From Faunimonas pinastri (GTDB lineage: Bacteria > Pseudomonadota > Alphaproteobacteria > Rhizobiales > Afifellaceae): DNA of 64,000 bases. The stretch lies in NCBI RefSeq assembly GCF_900110915.1, contig NZ_FOFG01000007.1, forward strand, positions 62,001 to 126,000, in the 5' to 3' direction. The translations under genes were made by a program, and so were the position numbers. The notes under the pieces are model-generated. The model made no database searches, was not told the DNA's origin, and saw only the letters and a list, made by a program, of their open reading frames with translations. Below, in pieces: positions 41,481 through 51,693 of this stretch. Each line of letters begins with the position of its first letter. Position 1 is the stretch's first letter.

Positions 41481-42569
41481 CTATTCGGCCGCCTGGCGCG
41501 CGTGCGGGATGACCAGCACCTTCACCGCGTCCGGCCGGGCGGAGACTTCCAGCGCCTCGTCCCAGTCGTTGAGGTCGTAATGATGGGTGACGATGCCCTT
41601 CGATGTCACGAGCTTTCGGCTGAGGAGATCGATGGCGACGGGATAGCAATAGGGGCCGAGATGGGCGCCGCGCACGTCGAGTTCCTTGCGGTCGCCGATG
41701 ATCGACCAGTCCGCGCTGGTCTCGTGGCCGAAGACGGAAAACTCCACGAAGCGTCCGAGCTTGCGGATCATCTGCAGGCCCTGCGTCACGCCGATCGGCG
41801 CGCCGGTCGCCTCGATGTAGACATCGCAGCCATAGCCGTCGGTCATCTCCTTCACGAGGGCCACCGCGTCCTGCGTCTTCGGGTTGATGGTGACGTCTGC
41901 ACCGAAGCCGCGCGCCAGTGCCAGCCGCTCGTCGACCGGATCGATCACGATCAACTTCTTCGGCGTCTTGAGGTGGGCGACCTGCGCCATCATCAGGCCG
42001 AGCGGGCCGGCGCCGGCGATGACGACAACGTCGTCCAGCTGCACGTCGCCGCGATTGACGGTGTGGATCGCGCAGGCGAGCGGCTCGACGATCGCGGCGT
42101 CCTCCAGCGGCATCTCGGCCGGGATCTTGTGGACGCGGGCGTTGGCCGGGAAGCGCATGTACTCGGCCAGCCCGCCGTCGGCGCTCAGCCGCTGGAAGCC
42201 GAAGATGTCGTGCTTCTCGCACATCCAGTAGGAGCCGGAGCGGCAATAGCGGCACTTCTCGCAGGGCACGATCTGCTCGGCGATCACCATGTCGCCTTCC
42301 GCCACGCCGAAATGCTCGGCCGCGCCGGGTCCCATTTCCTCCACGAAGCCGAAGAATTCGTGCCCGGCGACGACCGGGGCCTTCACCCACGGATCGTTCC
42401 AGAACATGCCCGCGCCGGACCAGCACTTGCGGTCGGACGCGCAGATGCCGCACGCGCCGACGCGCACCAGCAGCTCGTTGGGACCGGCATCCGGCCGGGC
42501 GATCCGCTCCAGCCGGTAATCCCTGGGGCCGTGGCAGACCACGGCATTCATGGTGGTGTTCGAGTTCAT
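41481..42569 (-). CDS. Zinc-dependent alcohol dehydrogenase (polyol dehydrogenase type)
   Basis: A 362-residue medium-chain dehydrogenase. Catalytic zinc ligands are in ACGICASDRKCW (Cys) and AGHEFFGFVEE (His-Glu), the structural zinc uses PCEKCRYCRSGSYWMC (four Cys), and the NAD motif is IAGAGPLGLMMAQ. It is cytoplasmic and oxidises an alcohol carbon of a sugar or polyol. ATG 42569 follows CGGAGACG. It sits directly after the RbsC-type permease gene, so it probably acts on the imported substrate. L-threitol, erythritol or sorbitol dehydrogenases are the nearest kinds; the specificity is not certain. Confidence 0.9.
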   Translation of the reverse strand: MNSNTTMNAVVCHGPRDYRLERIARPDAGPNELLVRVGACGICASDRKCWSGAGMFWNDPWVKAPVVAGHEFFGFVEEMGPGAAEHFGVAEGDMVIAEQIVPCEKCRYCRSGSYWMCEKHDIFGFQRLSADGGLAEYMRFPANARVHKIPAEMPLEDAAIVEPLACAIHTVNRGDVQLDDVVVIAGAGPLGLMMAQVAHLKTPKKLIVIDPVDERLALARGFGADVTINPKTQDAVALVKEMTDGYGCDVYIEATGAPIGVTQGLQMIRKLGRFVEFSVFGHETSADWSIIGDRKELDVRGAHLGPYCYPVAIDLLSRKLVTSKGIVTHHYDLNDWDEALEVSARPDAVKVLVIPHARQAAE

Positions 42570-42604
42570 GGAAACGTCTCCGAAGCGAGAGAATGGAGGA
42601 GGGG

Positions 42605-43627
42605 TCAGGCGCGCCGTTCGCGGCCGATAAAGATGGCGAGCAGGATGATGCCGCCCTTGATGACGTTCTGGACGTATGGGTCGAGGCCCATCATGTTCAG
42701 CCCGTTATTGAGGACGCCGAGGAGCAGTGCGCCGATCAGCGTGCCGATGACGGAGCCGCGTCCGCCGGCGATGGCGGTGCCGCCCAGCACCACGGCGGCG
42801 ATGGCGTCGAGCTCGAAGCCGATGCCGGCATTGGGCTGGCCGCTCATCAGGCGGGAGGTCAGCACGATCGCGGCGATCGCGGCGGTGAGGCCGCTGACGG
42901 CATAGACGATCAGCTTGGCCCGGCCGACCTTGATGCCGGACAGGCGCGTCGCCGTCTCGTTGCCGCCGATGGCGTAGACGTAGCGGCCGAAGGGCGCGCG
43001 CTCCAGCACCACCCAGGCGACGAGATAGACGACGAGCGTGATGATGATCGGCGTCTGCACGCCCCAGACCGCGCCGTTGCCGAAGAAGCGCATCCATTTC
43101 GGCAGGCCGCTGATCGGATAGCCGCCGGAATACATCAGCGCCAGGCCACGGGCGACGCCCATGGTGGCGAGCGTCACGATGATCGGCGGCATTCGCGCAT
43201 AGGCGACGAGCAGGCCGTTGAAGAGGCCGAAGCCGAAGCCCACGCCCAGGCCGACCACGAGCGCCAGCACGGGTTCGAAGCCGTGCACCATCATGCCGGC
43301 CGCGATCGTGCCGGCCAGCGCCATCACCGCGCCGACGGAAAGGTCGATGCCGCCGGTCAGGATCACGAAGGTCATGCCGACCGCGACGATGGCGTTGATG
43401 GAAACCTGCCGCATCACGTTGGTGAGGTTCGCCACGGAGAAGAAGCTCCCGCTGGCGAAGATCATGATGACGATCACCGCCACCAGCCCGATCAGCGGGA
43501 AGAAGATCGGCGAATGGCGGAAAGTCTGGAAGGGGTTGCCGACCGAAGCCGAGCCGACCGAAGCCGAACCGGACGGCAGCGGCGAAGGGTCTGCCGGGCG
43601 GGCGACGTCGAGATTATTGCTGCTCAT
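42605..43627 (-). CDS. Ribose-type ABC transporter permease (RbsC family)
   Basis: A 340-residue inner-membrane permease of the CUT2 family with about 8-10 membrane segments. It has [20 protein letters not shown] followed by [11 protein letters not shown], the family hallmark, and [19 protein letters not shown]. The hydrophilic N-terminus carries a duplicated SASVG pentapeptide encoded by a 15-bp tandem repeat. ATG 43627 lies 14 bp inside the ATPase gene end; an upstream GTG at 43636 is less likely. CUT2 permeases form homodimers, so no second permease gene is needed. Confidence 0.94.
   Translation of the reverse strand: MSSNNLDVARPADPSPLPSGSASVGSASVGNPFQTFRHSPIFFPLIGLVAVIVIMIFASGSFFSVANLTNVMRQVSINAIVAVGMTFVILTGGIDLSVGAVMALAGTIAAGMMVHGFEPVLALVVGLGVGFGFGLFNGLLVAYARMPPIIVTLATMGVARGLALMYSGGYPISGLPKWMRFFGNGAVWGVQTPIIITLVVYLVAWVVLERAPFGRYVYAIGGNETATRLSGIKVGRAKLIVYAVSGLTAAIAAIVLTSRLMSGQPNAGIGFELDAIAAVVLGGTAIAGGRGSVIGTLIGALLLGVLNNGLNMMGLDPYVQNVIKGGIILLAIFIGRERRA
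43538..43566. repeat. 15-bp tandem duplication inside the RbsC-type gene
   Basis: CCGACCGAAGCCGA occurs at 43538-43551 and again at 43553-43566 (15-bp period). It encodes a repeated SASVG in the cytoplasmic N-terminal tail. It is in frame, so harmless to the protein. Confidence 0.8.
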
Positions 43628-45125
43628 GGGATTCACCTGCCGTCGCGAGACGCATGACGTTTTCGGGGGTGATCTGCGGGCTTTCCAGCGTGCCGACGAT
43701 GCGGCCCTGCCTGAACACGGCGACGCGGTCGCACATGCCGACCACCTCCGGCAGTTCGGAGGAGATCATCACGATGGAGAGCCCCTTTGCGGTGAGGTCG
43801 CGCATGATCTGGTAGATCTCGGCCTTGGCGCCGACATCGATGCCGCGGGTGGGCTCGTCGAAGATAAGGATATCGGCGTGGTGGTCGAGCCAGCGGGCGA
43901 TGACGACCTTCTGCTGGTTGCCGCCGGACAGCGTTTCCACGACGGTTTCGGTGCTGTTGGCCTTGACGCGCACGCGCCGCATGGCGTCCAACGCGCCCTG
44001 CCGCTCGCGCCCGCGGTCCACCAGCATGCCCCAGCGGCGATACTTGGCGAGGTTGTTGAGCGTGATGTTGCTGCGGACGTTGAAGGGTGTGATCAGGCCT
44101 TCCGTCTTGCGGCTTTCCGGCAGGATGCCGATGCCGTTGGCGAGCGCCTCGCTCGGATCGCGGATGGAAGCGGGCTTGCCGCGCACCTGCATCGTCTTGC
44201 GGACCGCCGGCTCGTAGCCGATCACCGCCAGCGCCGTCTCGGTGCGGCCGGAGCCGACGAGACCGGCAAAGCCCAGGATCTCCCCCTTGCGAAGCTGGAA
44301 GCTGTTGACCGGGCTGCGCTTGTCCAGTTGCAGTTCCTGCACGTCGAGCACGATCTCGTGGCTTGTCCCGACCTCTGGCTTGGGCGGAAAGCTCTTCTCG
44401 ATTCGGCGGCCCACCATCATCTCGACGAGTTCGTCGACATTCGTCGCGGCAACGTCGCGGTCGCCGATCCGCCGGCCGTCGCGGAAGACGGTGATGCGGT
44501 CGCAGACCTGGAAGATCTCCTCCAGATGGTGGGAGATGAAGATCATCGCGACGCCCTGGCGCTTCAGCTCGCGCATGATGGTGAAGAGGTGCTCCGCTTC
44601 CGAGGGGGTCAGCGTCGCCGTGGGCTCGTCGAGGATCAGGATGCGCGCGTTCAGCGCCAGCGCCTTGGCGATTTCGATGAACTGCTGCTGGGCGACGCTG
44701 AGCGACGCCACCGGCATGTGCAGCGGGATCGCGACGCCGAGCCGTTGCAGGATGGCTTCCGCCTCGCCGCGCATGAGGCCCCGCTGCATCAGGCCCAGCG
44801 CGTTCCGCTTTTCGCGCCCGAGAAAGATGTTCTCGACCGCGTTCAGATGCGGGATCAGGCTGAATTCCTGGAAGACGATGCCGATGCCGGCGTGGACGGC
44901 ATCCTTGTAGCCGGCGAAGTGATGTTCGACGCCGTCGATGGCGATGAGGCCGGAATCCGGCTGGTAGACCCCGCAGAGGATCTTCATCAGCGTGGACTTT
45001 CCGGCGCCGTTCTCTCCGAGCAGCGCATGGATCTCGCCGGCTTCCACCGACAGGCCGACCTCGGACAGAGCCCGGATGCCGACGAAACTCTTTGAGATGT
45101 TCTCGACCTGGAGAAGGCTGGCCAT
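43614..45125 (-). CDS. Ribose-type ABC transporter ATP-binding protein (RbsA family, two ABC domains)
   Basis: A 503-residue duplicated ATPase. Domain 1 has Walker [10 protein letters not shown], signature-like [15 protein letters not shown] and Walker [13 protein letters not shown]. Domain 2 has the degenerate Walker [10 protein letters not shown] usual for RbsA-type proteins, the signature LSGGNQQK and Walker [16 protein letters not shown]. It powers the CUT2 importer of locus D. ATG 45125. It is separated from the binding-protein gene (stop 45211) by a gap that holds a strong hairpin. Confidence 0.95.
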   Translation of the reverse strand: MASLLQVENISKSFVGIRALSEVGLSVEAGEIHALLGENGAGKSTLMKILCGVYQPDSGLIAIDGVEHHFAGYKDAVHAGIGIVFQEFSLIPHLNAVENIFLGREKRNALGLMQRGLMRGEAEAILQRLGVAIPLHMPVASLSVAQQQFIEIAKALALNARILILDEPTATLTPSEAEHLFTIMRELKRQGVAMIFISHHLEEIFQVCDRITVFRDGRRIGDRDVAATNVDELVEMMVGRRIEKSFPPKPEVGTSHEIVLDVQELQLDKRSPVNSFQLRKGEILGFAGLVGSGRTETALAVIGYEPAVRKTMQVRGKPASIRDPSEALANGIGILPESRKTEGLITPFNVRSNITLNNLAKYRRWGMLVDRGRERQGALDAMRRVRVKANSTETVVETLSGGNQQKVVIARWLDHHADILIFDEPTRGIDVGAKAEIYQIMRDLTAKGLSIVMISSELPEVVGMCDRVAVFRQGRIVGTLESPQITPENVMRLATAGESHEQQ

Positions 45126-45145
45126 GGGTGCGTCCCTCCGATGAA

Positions 45146-45182
45146 GCCCCGCGCCCCGATGGCGCGAGGCCGGGCGCGGGGC
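45146..45182 (-). promoter_or_regulatory. Hairpin between binding-protein and ATPase genes (locus D)
   Basis: Perfect 11-bp stem GCCCCGCGCCC / GGGCGCGGGGC with a 15-nt loop. It lies just after the binding-protein stop and before the ATPase start, matching the position of the hairpins in loci A and B. It likely limits expression of the membrane and ATPase genes relative to the binding protein. Confidence 0.65.
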
Positions 45183-45210
45183 AGGGCGACGGGGAAGGGC
45201 GAGGGGCCGG

Positions 45211-46128
45211 TTACCAGCTGAAGCCGGCGGCGTTCTTCTTGTCGACGACCTTCACGTCGATCGGCACTTCCTTCGGCACGTTGGCCCCCCAGAACTTCGC
45301 GAGCGCCATGCCGAGACCGATGCGGATCTGGTCGCGCGGGAACTGGGCCGTGGTCTCGATGAAGGAACCGCCGCCCTTGATGGCGTTGACCGCCTCGGGC
45401 GCGCCGTCCACGGAGGTGAGCTTGATATCCTTGCCGCTGGCGTCGATGGCGGACATGACGCCCATCGCGCCGCCGTCGTTGACGGAGAAGATGCCTTTCA
45501 GGTTCGGGTGCGCCTGGATCATGTTCTCGGTGACGGAAAGGGCGGTATCGCGCTCCTGCTTGCCGTTCTGCACGTCCACCAGCTTGATGCCGGACGCTTC
45601 TCCGAGCGCCGCCTTGCAGCCTTCCACGCGCTGCAGGATCGGCACGACCGGAATGCCGTCGAGGATCGCGACCTCGCCCTGGCCGCCGAGCGCCTGCGCC
45701 AGATACTTGCAGGACTGGTAGCCAGCGTCGCGGTTCTTGGAGCCGACGAAGCTGTCGACCGGGCCGGACGCGTTGGCGTCGACCGCCACCACGACGATGC
45801 CGGCGTCATCGGCCGCCTGCACGGCCTGGCCGATGCCGACGGAATCGGTCGGGTTGACGATCAGGATCTTGATGCCCTGCTGGATCATGTCCTCCACGTC
45901 GGAGATCTGCTTGGACACATCGTGGCGGGCGTCGGTAACGACGACGGTCGCGCCGATGGACTTGGCCGCGTCGTCGAGCGCCTTCTGCATGCTGACGAAA
46001 TAGGGATTGTTCATCTCCTGGAAGGTCATGCCGATCTTCAGGGGAGCGTCCTGCGCGACGGCGGCGCCGCCCATGCAGGCTAAGGCGAACGTGGTGGCCG
46101 AAGCGGCCTTGAGAAGCGAACCCATCAT
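45211..46128 (-). CDS. Ribose-type sugar-binding protein (RbsB family)
   Basis: A 305-residue periplasmic binding protein of the CUT2 type (peripla_BP_4). The signal peptide is [20 protein letters not shown] with cleavage after AAVAQ. The mature protein opens [20 protein letters not shown]. Ligand-site segments are [32 protein letters not shown] and [18 protein letters not shown] 46128 has AGGA at 8 nt; a second ATG is adjacent at 46125. It is the first transport gene of locus D, 125 bp after the AraC gene. The ligand is a sugar or polyol. Confidence 0.94.
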   Translation of the reverse strand: MMGSLLKAASATTFALACMGGAAVAQDAPLKIGMTFQEMNNPYFVSMQKALDDAAKSIGATVVVTDARHDVSKQISDVEDMIQQGIKILIVNPTDSVGIGQAVQAADDAGIVVVAVDANASGPVDSFVGSKNRDAGYQSCKYLAQALGGQGEVAILDGIPVVPILQRVEGCKAALGEASGIKLVDVQNGKQERDTALSVTENMIQAHPNLKGIFSVNDGGAMGVMSAIDASGKDIKLTSVDGAPEAVNAIKGGGSFIETTAQFPRDQIRIGLGMALAKFWGANVPKEVPIDVKVVDKKNAAGFSW

Positions 46129-46253
46129 GTGAGGTTTCCTCGTGTTTATCGTTGGTTGGTTCTTTGTCGGCCGGCGCTTTGTGCGTCCGGGTCTTCCTCG
46201 GGCATTTCCGGGGCGGGCGGCCCGGCCGTCTCCTCCTCTTCTGGCGGAGCTGT

Positions 46254-47138
46254 TCAGGCCGCGCTCTGCTGGGGCGCCTGGGCGGCATGCAAGGCGCGGA
46301 AACGCGACGGGGGCATGCCCTTCAGCACCAGGAACTGGTGATTGAAATTGGAAAGGTTGTTGAAGCCGACGTCGAAGCAGATGTCCGTCACCGCCTGGTC
46401 CGGCTCGCTCATCAGGAGCTGGCAGGCGAGATTGATCCTGAGCCGGTTGACGTACTGCACCGGCGTCATCCCCGTGTGGCGTCGGAACGAGCGGCAGAAG
46501 GCGCTGGGGCTCTGGCCCGCGATGCCGGCAAGGTCGGCCATGCTTTCCCGCTCGGTCAGGTGGCGGGAGAGGTGGTCGAGAACCCGGTTGATCGGGGCCG
46601 ACAGATAGGCGGAGGGATCGGGCTGGTAGCCGCAGCCGACCAGGGTCGCGGGGCGTGGGCCATGCAGCAGCGCATCGAGGATGCCCATGAACAGCGCGAT
46701 CCGCCTCGGTCCCTGCGCGTCGATCAGTTCCGCCAGCCACGGCTTCACGATCTCGGCCGTCGCGGGGGAAAAGAGCAGCCCGCGCCGGCTGCGCTCCAGC
46801 ATGCCTTCGAAGCAGGCGAGTTCGGGAAACGCCGCCATGCACGTCTGGATGAAGGCTTCGGGAAACTGGAGGATCAGCCCGCGCCGCTCGATGGTCGTGC
46901 CCTCCGGCACGTTGCTCACCCAGTTGTGCGGCAGGTTGGGCCCGGTCATCAGCAAATTGCCGGGCTCGAAATCGCCGATGAAGTCGCCGACGAAATAGCG
47001 GCCCGACGTCTCCACCACGAGGTGAATCTCGTATTCCGGATGGAAATGCCAGCGCACCGTGCGAAAGGGATAGCCATGCGACCAGGCCTTGAAGGACTCG
47101 CCCGGGCTGAGCTGAACCACCTCCAGATCGGGCTTCAT
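46254..47138 (-). CDS. AraC family transcriptional regulator (locus D)
   Basis: A 294-residue regulator. The N-terminal cupin sensor domain has RWHFHPEYEIHLVVETSGRY and LLMTGPNLPHNWVSN. The C-terminal double HTH lies at about residues 195-285 (MADLAGIAGQSPSAFCRSFR and AVTDICFDVGFNNLSNFNHQ). ATG 47138 follows GGGGAGGG. It lies upstream of the RbsB-type gene on the same strand, so it may activate locus D directly and be co-transcribed or followed by its own promoter in the 125-bp gap. Confidence 0.93.
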   Translation of the reverse strand: MKPDLEVVQLSPGESFKAWSHGYPFRTVRWHFHPEYEIHLVVETSGRYFVGDFIGDFEPGNLLMTGPNLPHNWVSNVPEGTTIERRGLILQFPEAFIQTCMAAFPELACFEGMLERSRRGLLFSPATAEIVKPWLAELIDAQGPRRIALFMGILDALLHGPRPATLVGCGYQPDPSAYLSAPINRVLDHLSRHLTERESMADLAGIAGQSPSAFCRSFRRHTGMTPVQYVNRLRINLACQLLMSEPDQAVTDICFDVGFNNLSNFNHQFLVLKGMPPSRFRALHAAQAPQQSAA

Positions 47139-47443
47139 GCTTCCCTCCCCCGATATGCGTTTTGTAACGTTCTTGGCCGGCCCTTCTTCTGGCCGACGCT
47201 TCTTTCGGGAAAGGATTAAGGATGCGGCGGCTGCCCCGCTACCGCGTTTCCGCTGTGGGGCCGATGGTTTTTTGATCTTCCGGGCCGCGAAATCCGCAAG
47301 CGTTCGGTTTCGTGCAGATCAGCCATGCTGCCGGTTCGAGACATGGCCATGAGGCGCGGCATTCACCGCGCCCCGGGGCGGTCGGGTTCAGGTGGCGAAA
47401 AGGCCATCCGGAACCGTGTCCGACGCTGCGGCTGGAGACTGGC
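47139..47443. other. Gene-free stretch between TerC and AraC genes
   Basis: About 305 bp without a convincing gene. A short imperfect GC dyad followed by six T near 47260-47275 could be a plus-strand terminator, but no plus-strand gene is present. The right-hand promoter of the AraC gene must lie here; I see no clear box. Confidence 0.45.
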
Positions 47444-48076
47444 TTAGCCTCCGCCGAAAAGAGCCATCTGCGTCGCGACTTCGTGGCTGCCGCGCCAGAT
47501 CATCTCAAGCGCGACGAAAAGGATGATCGCCAGCCCGATCCAGGCGATGAAGCGGAAGCGCTGGAGGAGCCGGGCGATCAGGGTTGCCGCCGTGCCCATC
47601 AGGGCCACGGAGATCAGCAATCCTACGACGAGGACCTCGACGTGCTCCCGCGCGGCTCCGGCTACGGCGAGGACATTGTCGAGCGACATGGAAACATCGG
47701 CGAGGATGATCTGGAGGAGCGCGCGGCCGAACGTCTTTCGCCCCGCCTGGGCGTCGGCGTCCGCCTGCGCGTCCGCCGATGCGCCGCTCCCCGCCCGGAT
47801 TTCCCGGTACATGCTCCAGCAGACGAAGAGCAGCAGAAGCCCGCCCGCGAGCGTCAGCCCGACGATGTCGAGGAGCTTCACGGCAACCACGGCCAGCAGG
47901 ATGCGGAGGACGACGGCGCCGGCAATCCCCCACAGGATGACCTTGCGCCGGATCGAGGAATCCACCCCGGCGGCCGCCATGCCGACGGCGACGGCATTGT
48001 CGCCGGCCAGGACGATGTCGATGAAGAGCACCTGCAGGAGGGCGGAAAATTCCGCCAGCATGAACGACTGGGACAA
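47444..48076 (-). CDS. TerC/YjbE family integral membrane protein
   Basis: A 210-residue membrane protein with about six to seven hydrophobic segments. It has the family's paired acidic motifs VLFIDIVLAGDNAVAVG near the N-terminus and ILADVSMSLDNVLAVAG in the second half. A short Asp/Ala repeat (ADAQADADAQAG) lies in the central loop. Relatives export manganese or calcium and are linked to tellurium resistance. The start is TTG at 48076, supported by GGAAGGA 7 nt upstream; the first ATG (48061) lacks a ribosome binding site. It lies 80 bp after the peptide-type ATPase gene, though a shared function is unlikely. Confidence 0.88.
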   Translation of the reverse strand: MSQSFMLAEFSALLQVLFIDIVLAGDNAVAVGMAAAGVDSSIRRKVILWGIAGAVVLRILLAVVAVKLLDIVGLTLAGGLLLLFVCWSMYREIRAGSGASADAQADADAQAGRKTFGRALLQIILADVSMSLDNVLAVAGAAREHVEVLVVGLLISVALMGTAATLIARLLQRFRFIAWIGLAIILFVALEMIWRGSHEVATQMALFGGG

Positions 48077-48156
48077 TCGTGGTTCCTTCCGCTCGGGACG
48101 CGGGTCAGGACTTCAGGGCGTCAGGCAGCGGCCGCGCGGTGGCGGTCCGCCTCACC

Positions 48157-49785
48157 TCAGAGCAGTGCGAGCGCCGGGGCCGCCCGGGTTTTGCGGCGGC
48201 TGGCCTGCACGTCCGGATCGGGATCGAGACCGGCCGCCAGCAGCGCGCGGGTATAGGGCTCCTTCGGCGTGTCGAAGATCTGCCGCACGGTGCCTTTTTC
48301 CACCAGCCGGCCGCCCTGCATGACGACGACGTGGTCGGCGAAATCGCGCACCACCGGCAGATCGTGGGCGATGAAGAGGAAGGCGATGCCCAGGTCGCGG
48401 CGAAGCTGGTCGAGGAGGGCGATAACCTGCGCCTGGATGGAGACGTCGAGCGCGGAAACCGCCTCGTCGCAGACGATGAGGTCCGGCTCCAGCGCCAAGG
48501 CGCGGGCGATGGCGATGCGTTGCCGCTGCCCCCCCGAGAACTGGTGCGGATAGCGGCGCGCGTGGTCGGGCGAGAGCCCCACCTGCGTCAGCAATTCCGC
48601 CACGCGCTCCCGCCAGCGCGCCTTGGGCAGGATGTCGGGATGGATCGCCCAGGCTTCGGAAATCAGCTGGAACACCGACATGCGCGGGTTCAGCGACTGG
48701 CTCGGGTCCTGGAACACCATCTGGATCTGCCGGCGAAGCGCGAACATGTCCCGGGTCGACATGGCGAGCAGGTCGCGGCCCTTCCAGAGCGCCCGGCCCC
48801 CGCTGGCATCCTCCAGCCGCAGCAGCGTGCGCGCAAGCGTGGATTTGCCGGAGCCGCTTTCGCCGACCACCGCCACGGTTTCTCCCGGCAGGAGATCGAA
48901 GCTGATGCCCTTCAGCGCTTCCACGGCGCCGTAGGATTTGGTGAGGTTCTCGATGCGGAGCAGCGGCTCGCCGGTGGCGACCGGCTCGTGCATGGCGCCC
49001 TTGCCGGGCGCGGCGCCGATCAGCCGGCGCGTATAGGGGTGGGCTGGATTGTGGTAGACGTCCCGCGCCGTGCCGGTCTCGACCACCTTGCCGGCATTCA
49101 TCACGACCACCCGGTCGGCCACTTCCGCCACCACGCCGAGATCGTGGGTGATCAGCAGGAGGCCCATGCCGGTCTCCTTCTGCAACTCCTTGAGCAGCGC
49201 CAGCACCTCCGCCTGCACCGTCACGTCCAGCGCCGTGGTCGGCTCGTCGGCGATCAGGATGTCGGGCTTCATGGCGAGCGCCATGGCGATCATCAGGCGC
49301 TGCCGCTGGCCGCCGGAGAACTGGTGCGGATAGCGGCCGAGCGCGCCTTCCGGATCGGGAATGCCGACGCGGCGGAGAAGCTCCAGCGCTCGCTGGCCGG
49401 CGGCCGCGCGGGAGATCCCGTGGGCCGTCATCATCTCCGAGATCTGCCAGCCGACCGAATAGGTCGGGTTCAGATGCGCCAGCGGATCCTGGAAGATCAT
49501 CGCGATGCGCTTGCCGTGGATGCGGCGGCGTTCCTCGCGGCTAAGCTTCAGCAGGTCGCGTCCCTCGAACAGCACGCTGCCGCGCGCGATCTCGCCCGGC
49601 GGGATATCGATGAGGTCCATCACCGCGCTGGCCGAAACGGACTTGCCGGAGCCGCTTTCGCCGAGGATCGCCAGCGTCTCGCCGCGGTCCAGATACCAGC
49701 TGACACCGTCCACGGCGGTCACCGGCCCGGCCGCCGTGTGGAAGCGGACGACGAGGTCGCGGACTTCGATCAGGTGTTCGCTCAT
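48157..49785 (-). CDS. Peptide-type ABC transporter ATP-binding protein, fused DppD-DppF
   Basis: A 542-residue protein holding both ATPase domains of a Dpp/Opp importer, as in GsiA. Domain 1 (about 1-265) has Walker A GESGSGKS, signature [15 protein letters not shown] and Walker [13 protein letters not shown]. Domain 2 (about 275-540) has [24 protein letters not shown] and Walker [13 protein letters not shown], in which the usual Pro after DE is Ala. ATG 49785 overlaps the DppC-type gene as ATGA. It powers the importer of locus E. The open frame further upstream is a shadow of the permease. Confidence 0.94.
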   Translation of the reverse strand: MSEHLIEVRDLVVRFHTAAGPVTAVDGVSWYLDRGETLAILGESGSGKSVSASAVMDLIDIPPGEIARGSVLFEGRDLLKLSREERRRIHGKRIAMIFQDPLAHLNPTYSVGWQISEMMTAHGISRAAAGQRALELLRRVGIPDPEGALGRYPHQFSGGQRQRLMIAMALAMKPDILIADEPTTALDVTVQAEVLALLKELQKETGMGLLLITHDLGVVAEVADRVVVMNAGKVVETGTARDVYHNPAHPYTRRLIGAAPGKGAMHEPVATGEPLLRIENLTKSYGAVEALKGISFDLLPGETVAVVGESGSGKSTLARTLLRLEDASGGRALWKGRDLLAMSTRDMFALRRQIQMVFQDPSQSLNPRMSVFQLISEAWAIHPDILPKARWRERVAELLTQVGLSPDHARRYPHQFSGGQRQRIAIARALALEPDLIVCDEAVSALDVSIQAQVIALLDQLRRDLGIAFLFIAHDLPVVRDFADHVVVMQGGRLVEKGTVRQIFDTPKEPYTRALLAAGLDPDPDVQASRRKTRAAPALALL

Positions 49786-50714
49786 GCTTCGGTTTTCCGC
49801 ATTTCCAGGCGCCAGCGCTGCACGGGATCGAGTACGACCCGCATCCAGTTCGACAGGAGGTTGAGGGAAAGCGTGGTCAGGATGATCGCGAGACCCGGCC
49901 AGAAGGCGAGCCACCATGCGTTCGCCAGGTAGGAGCGGCCCTGGCTCACCATCAGGCCCCAGGTGATCTGCGGCGGCTGGATGCCGATGCCGAGAAAGGA
50001 AAGCGAGCTTTCCGCCAGCATCACGAAGGCGAAGTCCAGCGTGGCGATGGTGACGATGGTGGGAATCACGATCGGCAGGATGTGGCGAAGCACGATCCGC
50101 ATGCGCGAGGCGCCCATCACGGTCGCCGCCTGCACGAACATGCGTTCGCGGATCTCCAGGACCTCGGCGCGAGTGGTGCGGAGATAGACGGGGATGCGGG
50201 TGATCGCGAGCACCACGATCAGGTTTCCGACCGAGGGCGCCAGCATGTAGAGGACGATCACGGCGAGCAGCAGCGAGGGAAACGACATGATGATGTCGGC
50301 CAGCCGCATGATGATCTGGCCGCCGCGTCCGCGCGAATAGCCGGCGACGAGGCCGAGCACCGCGCCGACGAGCGCCGAGCAGGCGACCGCCCCGCAGGCG
50401 ACTGCCATGGTGTTCTGCGAAGCGACGATGATGCGCGCGAGCAGCGGCCGGCCGAGCGCGTCGGCGCCCAGCACCGCCAGCCAGCCATGCGCCAGGCTGA
50501 AGGGCGGCGCGTTGCGGGCGCGCAAATTCGGTCGGGTCGCGATGTCGTTGAGGAGGTACGGCCCGAACAGGGCGCAGGTAATCACGATCAGCAGGAAGAT
50601 CCCGGCGCAGAGCGCGAGCTTGTCGCGGTACAGCATCCTGAGGACGCGGGTTGCCGCAGTGCCTCGGGGAACGGCGATCGCTTCGGGAGTTCCGACGATT
50701 TCGGTGCTCAGCAT
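49782..50714 (-). CDS. Peptide-type ABC transporter permease (DppC family)
   Basis: A 310-residue inner-membrane permease with six predicted membrane segments. Family features are the N-terminal cytoplasmic arm then LALCAGIFLLIVITCALFGP, GADALGRPLLARII, and the EAA-type loop MFVQAATVMGASRMRIVLRH. ATG 50714 follows the DppB-type stop by 2 bp. With DppB it forms the channel of the locus E importer. Confidence 0.94.
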   Translation of the reverse strand: MLSTEIVGTPEAIAVPRGTAATRVLRMLYRDKLALCAGIFLLIVITCALFGPYLLNDIATRPNLRARNAPPFSLAHGWLAVLGADALGRPLLARIIVASQNTMAVACGAVACSALVGAVLGLVAGYSRGRGGQIIMRLADIIMSFPSLLLAVIVLYMLAPSVGNLIVVLAITRIPVYLRTTRAEVLEIRERMFVQAATVMGASRMRIVLRHILPIVIPTIVTIATLDFAFVMLAESSLSFLGIGIQPPQITWGLMVSQGRSYLANAWWLAFWPGLAIILTTLSLNLLSNWMRVVLDPVQRWRLEMRKTEA

Positions 50715-50716
50715 GG

Positions 50717-51631
50717 TCAATACCGGATGCGCGGATCGAGCAGGGCATAGCCGAGGTCGATCAGGATGTTCATGACGAAGATTGCCAGCGCGGTGACCAT
50801 GATCGCGGCCAGGATGACGTTGAAGTCGCGCTGCAGGATGGAATCGATCATCAGCTTGCCGACGCCGGGAAAGCCGAAGATCGTTTCCACGACAACCGCG
50901 CCATTGAGGAGCGACGCGGCCTGATCGCCGATCACGGTGATGACCGGCAGCAGCGCATTGCGCAGCGTGTGGACGAAGATGATCGACTTGGTCCTGACGC
51001 CCTTGGCCCGCGCGGTCTTCACATAGGCCGAGCCGAGGGTGGAGAGCATGGACCCGCGCACCACCTGCAGGATCAGGCCGAAGGGGCGGATGAAGAGCAC
51101 GCCGATCGGCATGATCCAGTGCCACAATGTCCCGGTGCCGGAGGTCGGCAGCCAAGACAGCTTCACCGCCAGCAGGGTGATCGCGACGATGGCGACCCAG
51201 AAGTCGGGCGCCGCCGCGCCGATCAGCGACAGAAGCGAGACGAAGCGGTCGAAAAGGCCGCCGGCATTGAAGGCGGCGAGCGAGCCGCAGACCACCGCCG
51301 CCAGCGTCACCAGCACCATGGTGATGACGGCGAGCTGGAAGGTCCAGACAAAGGCCTGCAGCACGACGTTGATGGCGGGGCGGGCCTGGCGGATGGACTC
51401 GCCGAAATCGAGGTGCAGCAGGTCCCAGACATAACGGCCGAACTGCACGATCAGCGGATCGTTCAGGCCGTGAAGCTGACGGAACTGCTCGCGCATCTGG
51501 TCGCTGGCATCGATGGGGAGGAAGAGATTGGTCGGATCGCCGGTCAGCCGGGACAGAAAGAACACCAGGACGATCAGGCCCACGAGCGAGATCAGGCTGG
51601 CGGTAACGCGTTGCCGCACGAATCTGAGCAC
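50717..51631 (-). CDS. Peptide-type ABC transporter permease (DppB family)
   Basis: A 304-residue inner-membrane permease. The N-terminus MLRFVRQRVTASLISLVGLI begins the first helix, and the large periplasmic loop has DFGESIRQARPAINVV. The EAA loop is AYVKTARAKGVRTKSIIFVH, and the conserved C-terminal GYALLDPRIRY is present. The start is GTG at 51631 with GGAGG 5 nt upstream. It follows the binding-protein gene (stop 51694) by 62 bp. Confidence 0.94.
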   Translation of the reverse strand: MLRFVRQRVTASLISLVGLIVLVFFLSRLTGDPTNLFLPIDASDQMREQFRQLHGLNDPLIVQFGRYVWDLLHLDFGESIRQARPAINVVLQAFVWTFQLAVITMVLVTLAAVVCGSLAAFNAGGLFDRFVSLLSLIGAAAPDFWVAIVAITLLAVKLSWLPTSGTGTLWHWIMPIGVLFIRPFGLILQVVRGSMLSTLGSAYVKTARAKGVRTKSIIFVHTLRNALLPVITVIGDQAASLLNGAVVVETIFGFPGVGKLMIDSILQRDFNVILAAIMVTALAIFVMNILIDLGYALLDPRIRY

Positions 51632-51693
51632 GGGTTCCTCCCTTCAAACGCAATCACGGGGCGACAGCGCCGAAGCGCCGCCGCACCGCGCTT

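Noticed and set aside
47255-47275. A plus-strand terminator with six T
   Set aside because: The stem is imperfect and there is no plus-strand gene upstream for it to end.
48077-48156. A possible yybP-ykoY manganese riboswitch before the TerC-family gene
   Set aside because: The gap is only 80 bp, and I could not find the conserved yybP-ykoY core or a matching helix set.
48079-49932. A 617-codon open frame on the plus strand
   Set aside because: It is antisense to the fused DppD-DppF ATPase, whose Walker and signature motifs are intact. Its composition (His, Asp, Arg-rich, low complexity) is typical of shadows.
48157-50748. An 863-codon frame suggesting a permease-ATPase fusion
   Set aside because: The first third is an out-of-frame shadow of the DppC-type gene; the ATPase starts at 49785 with an ATGA overlap.
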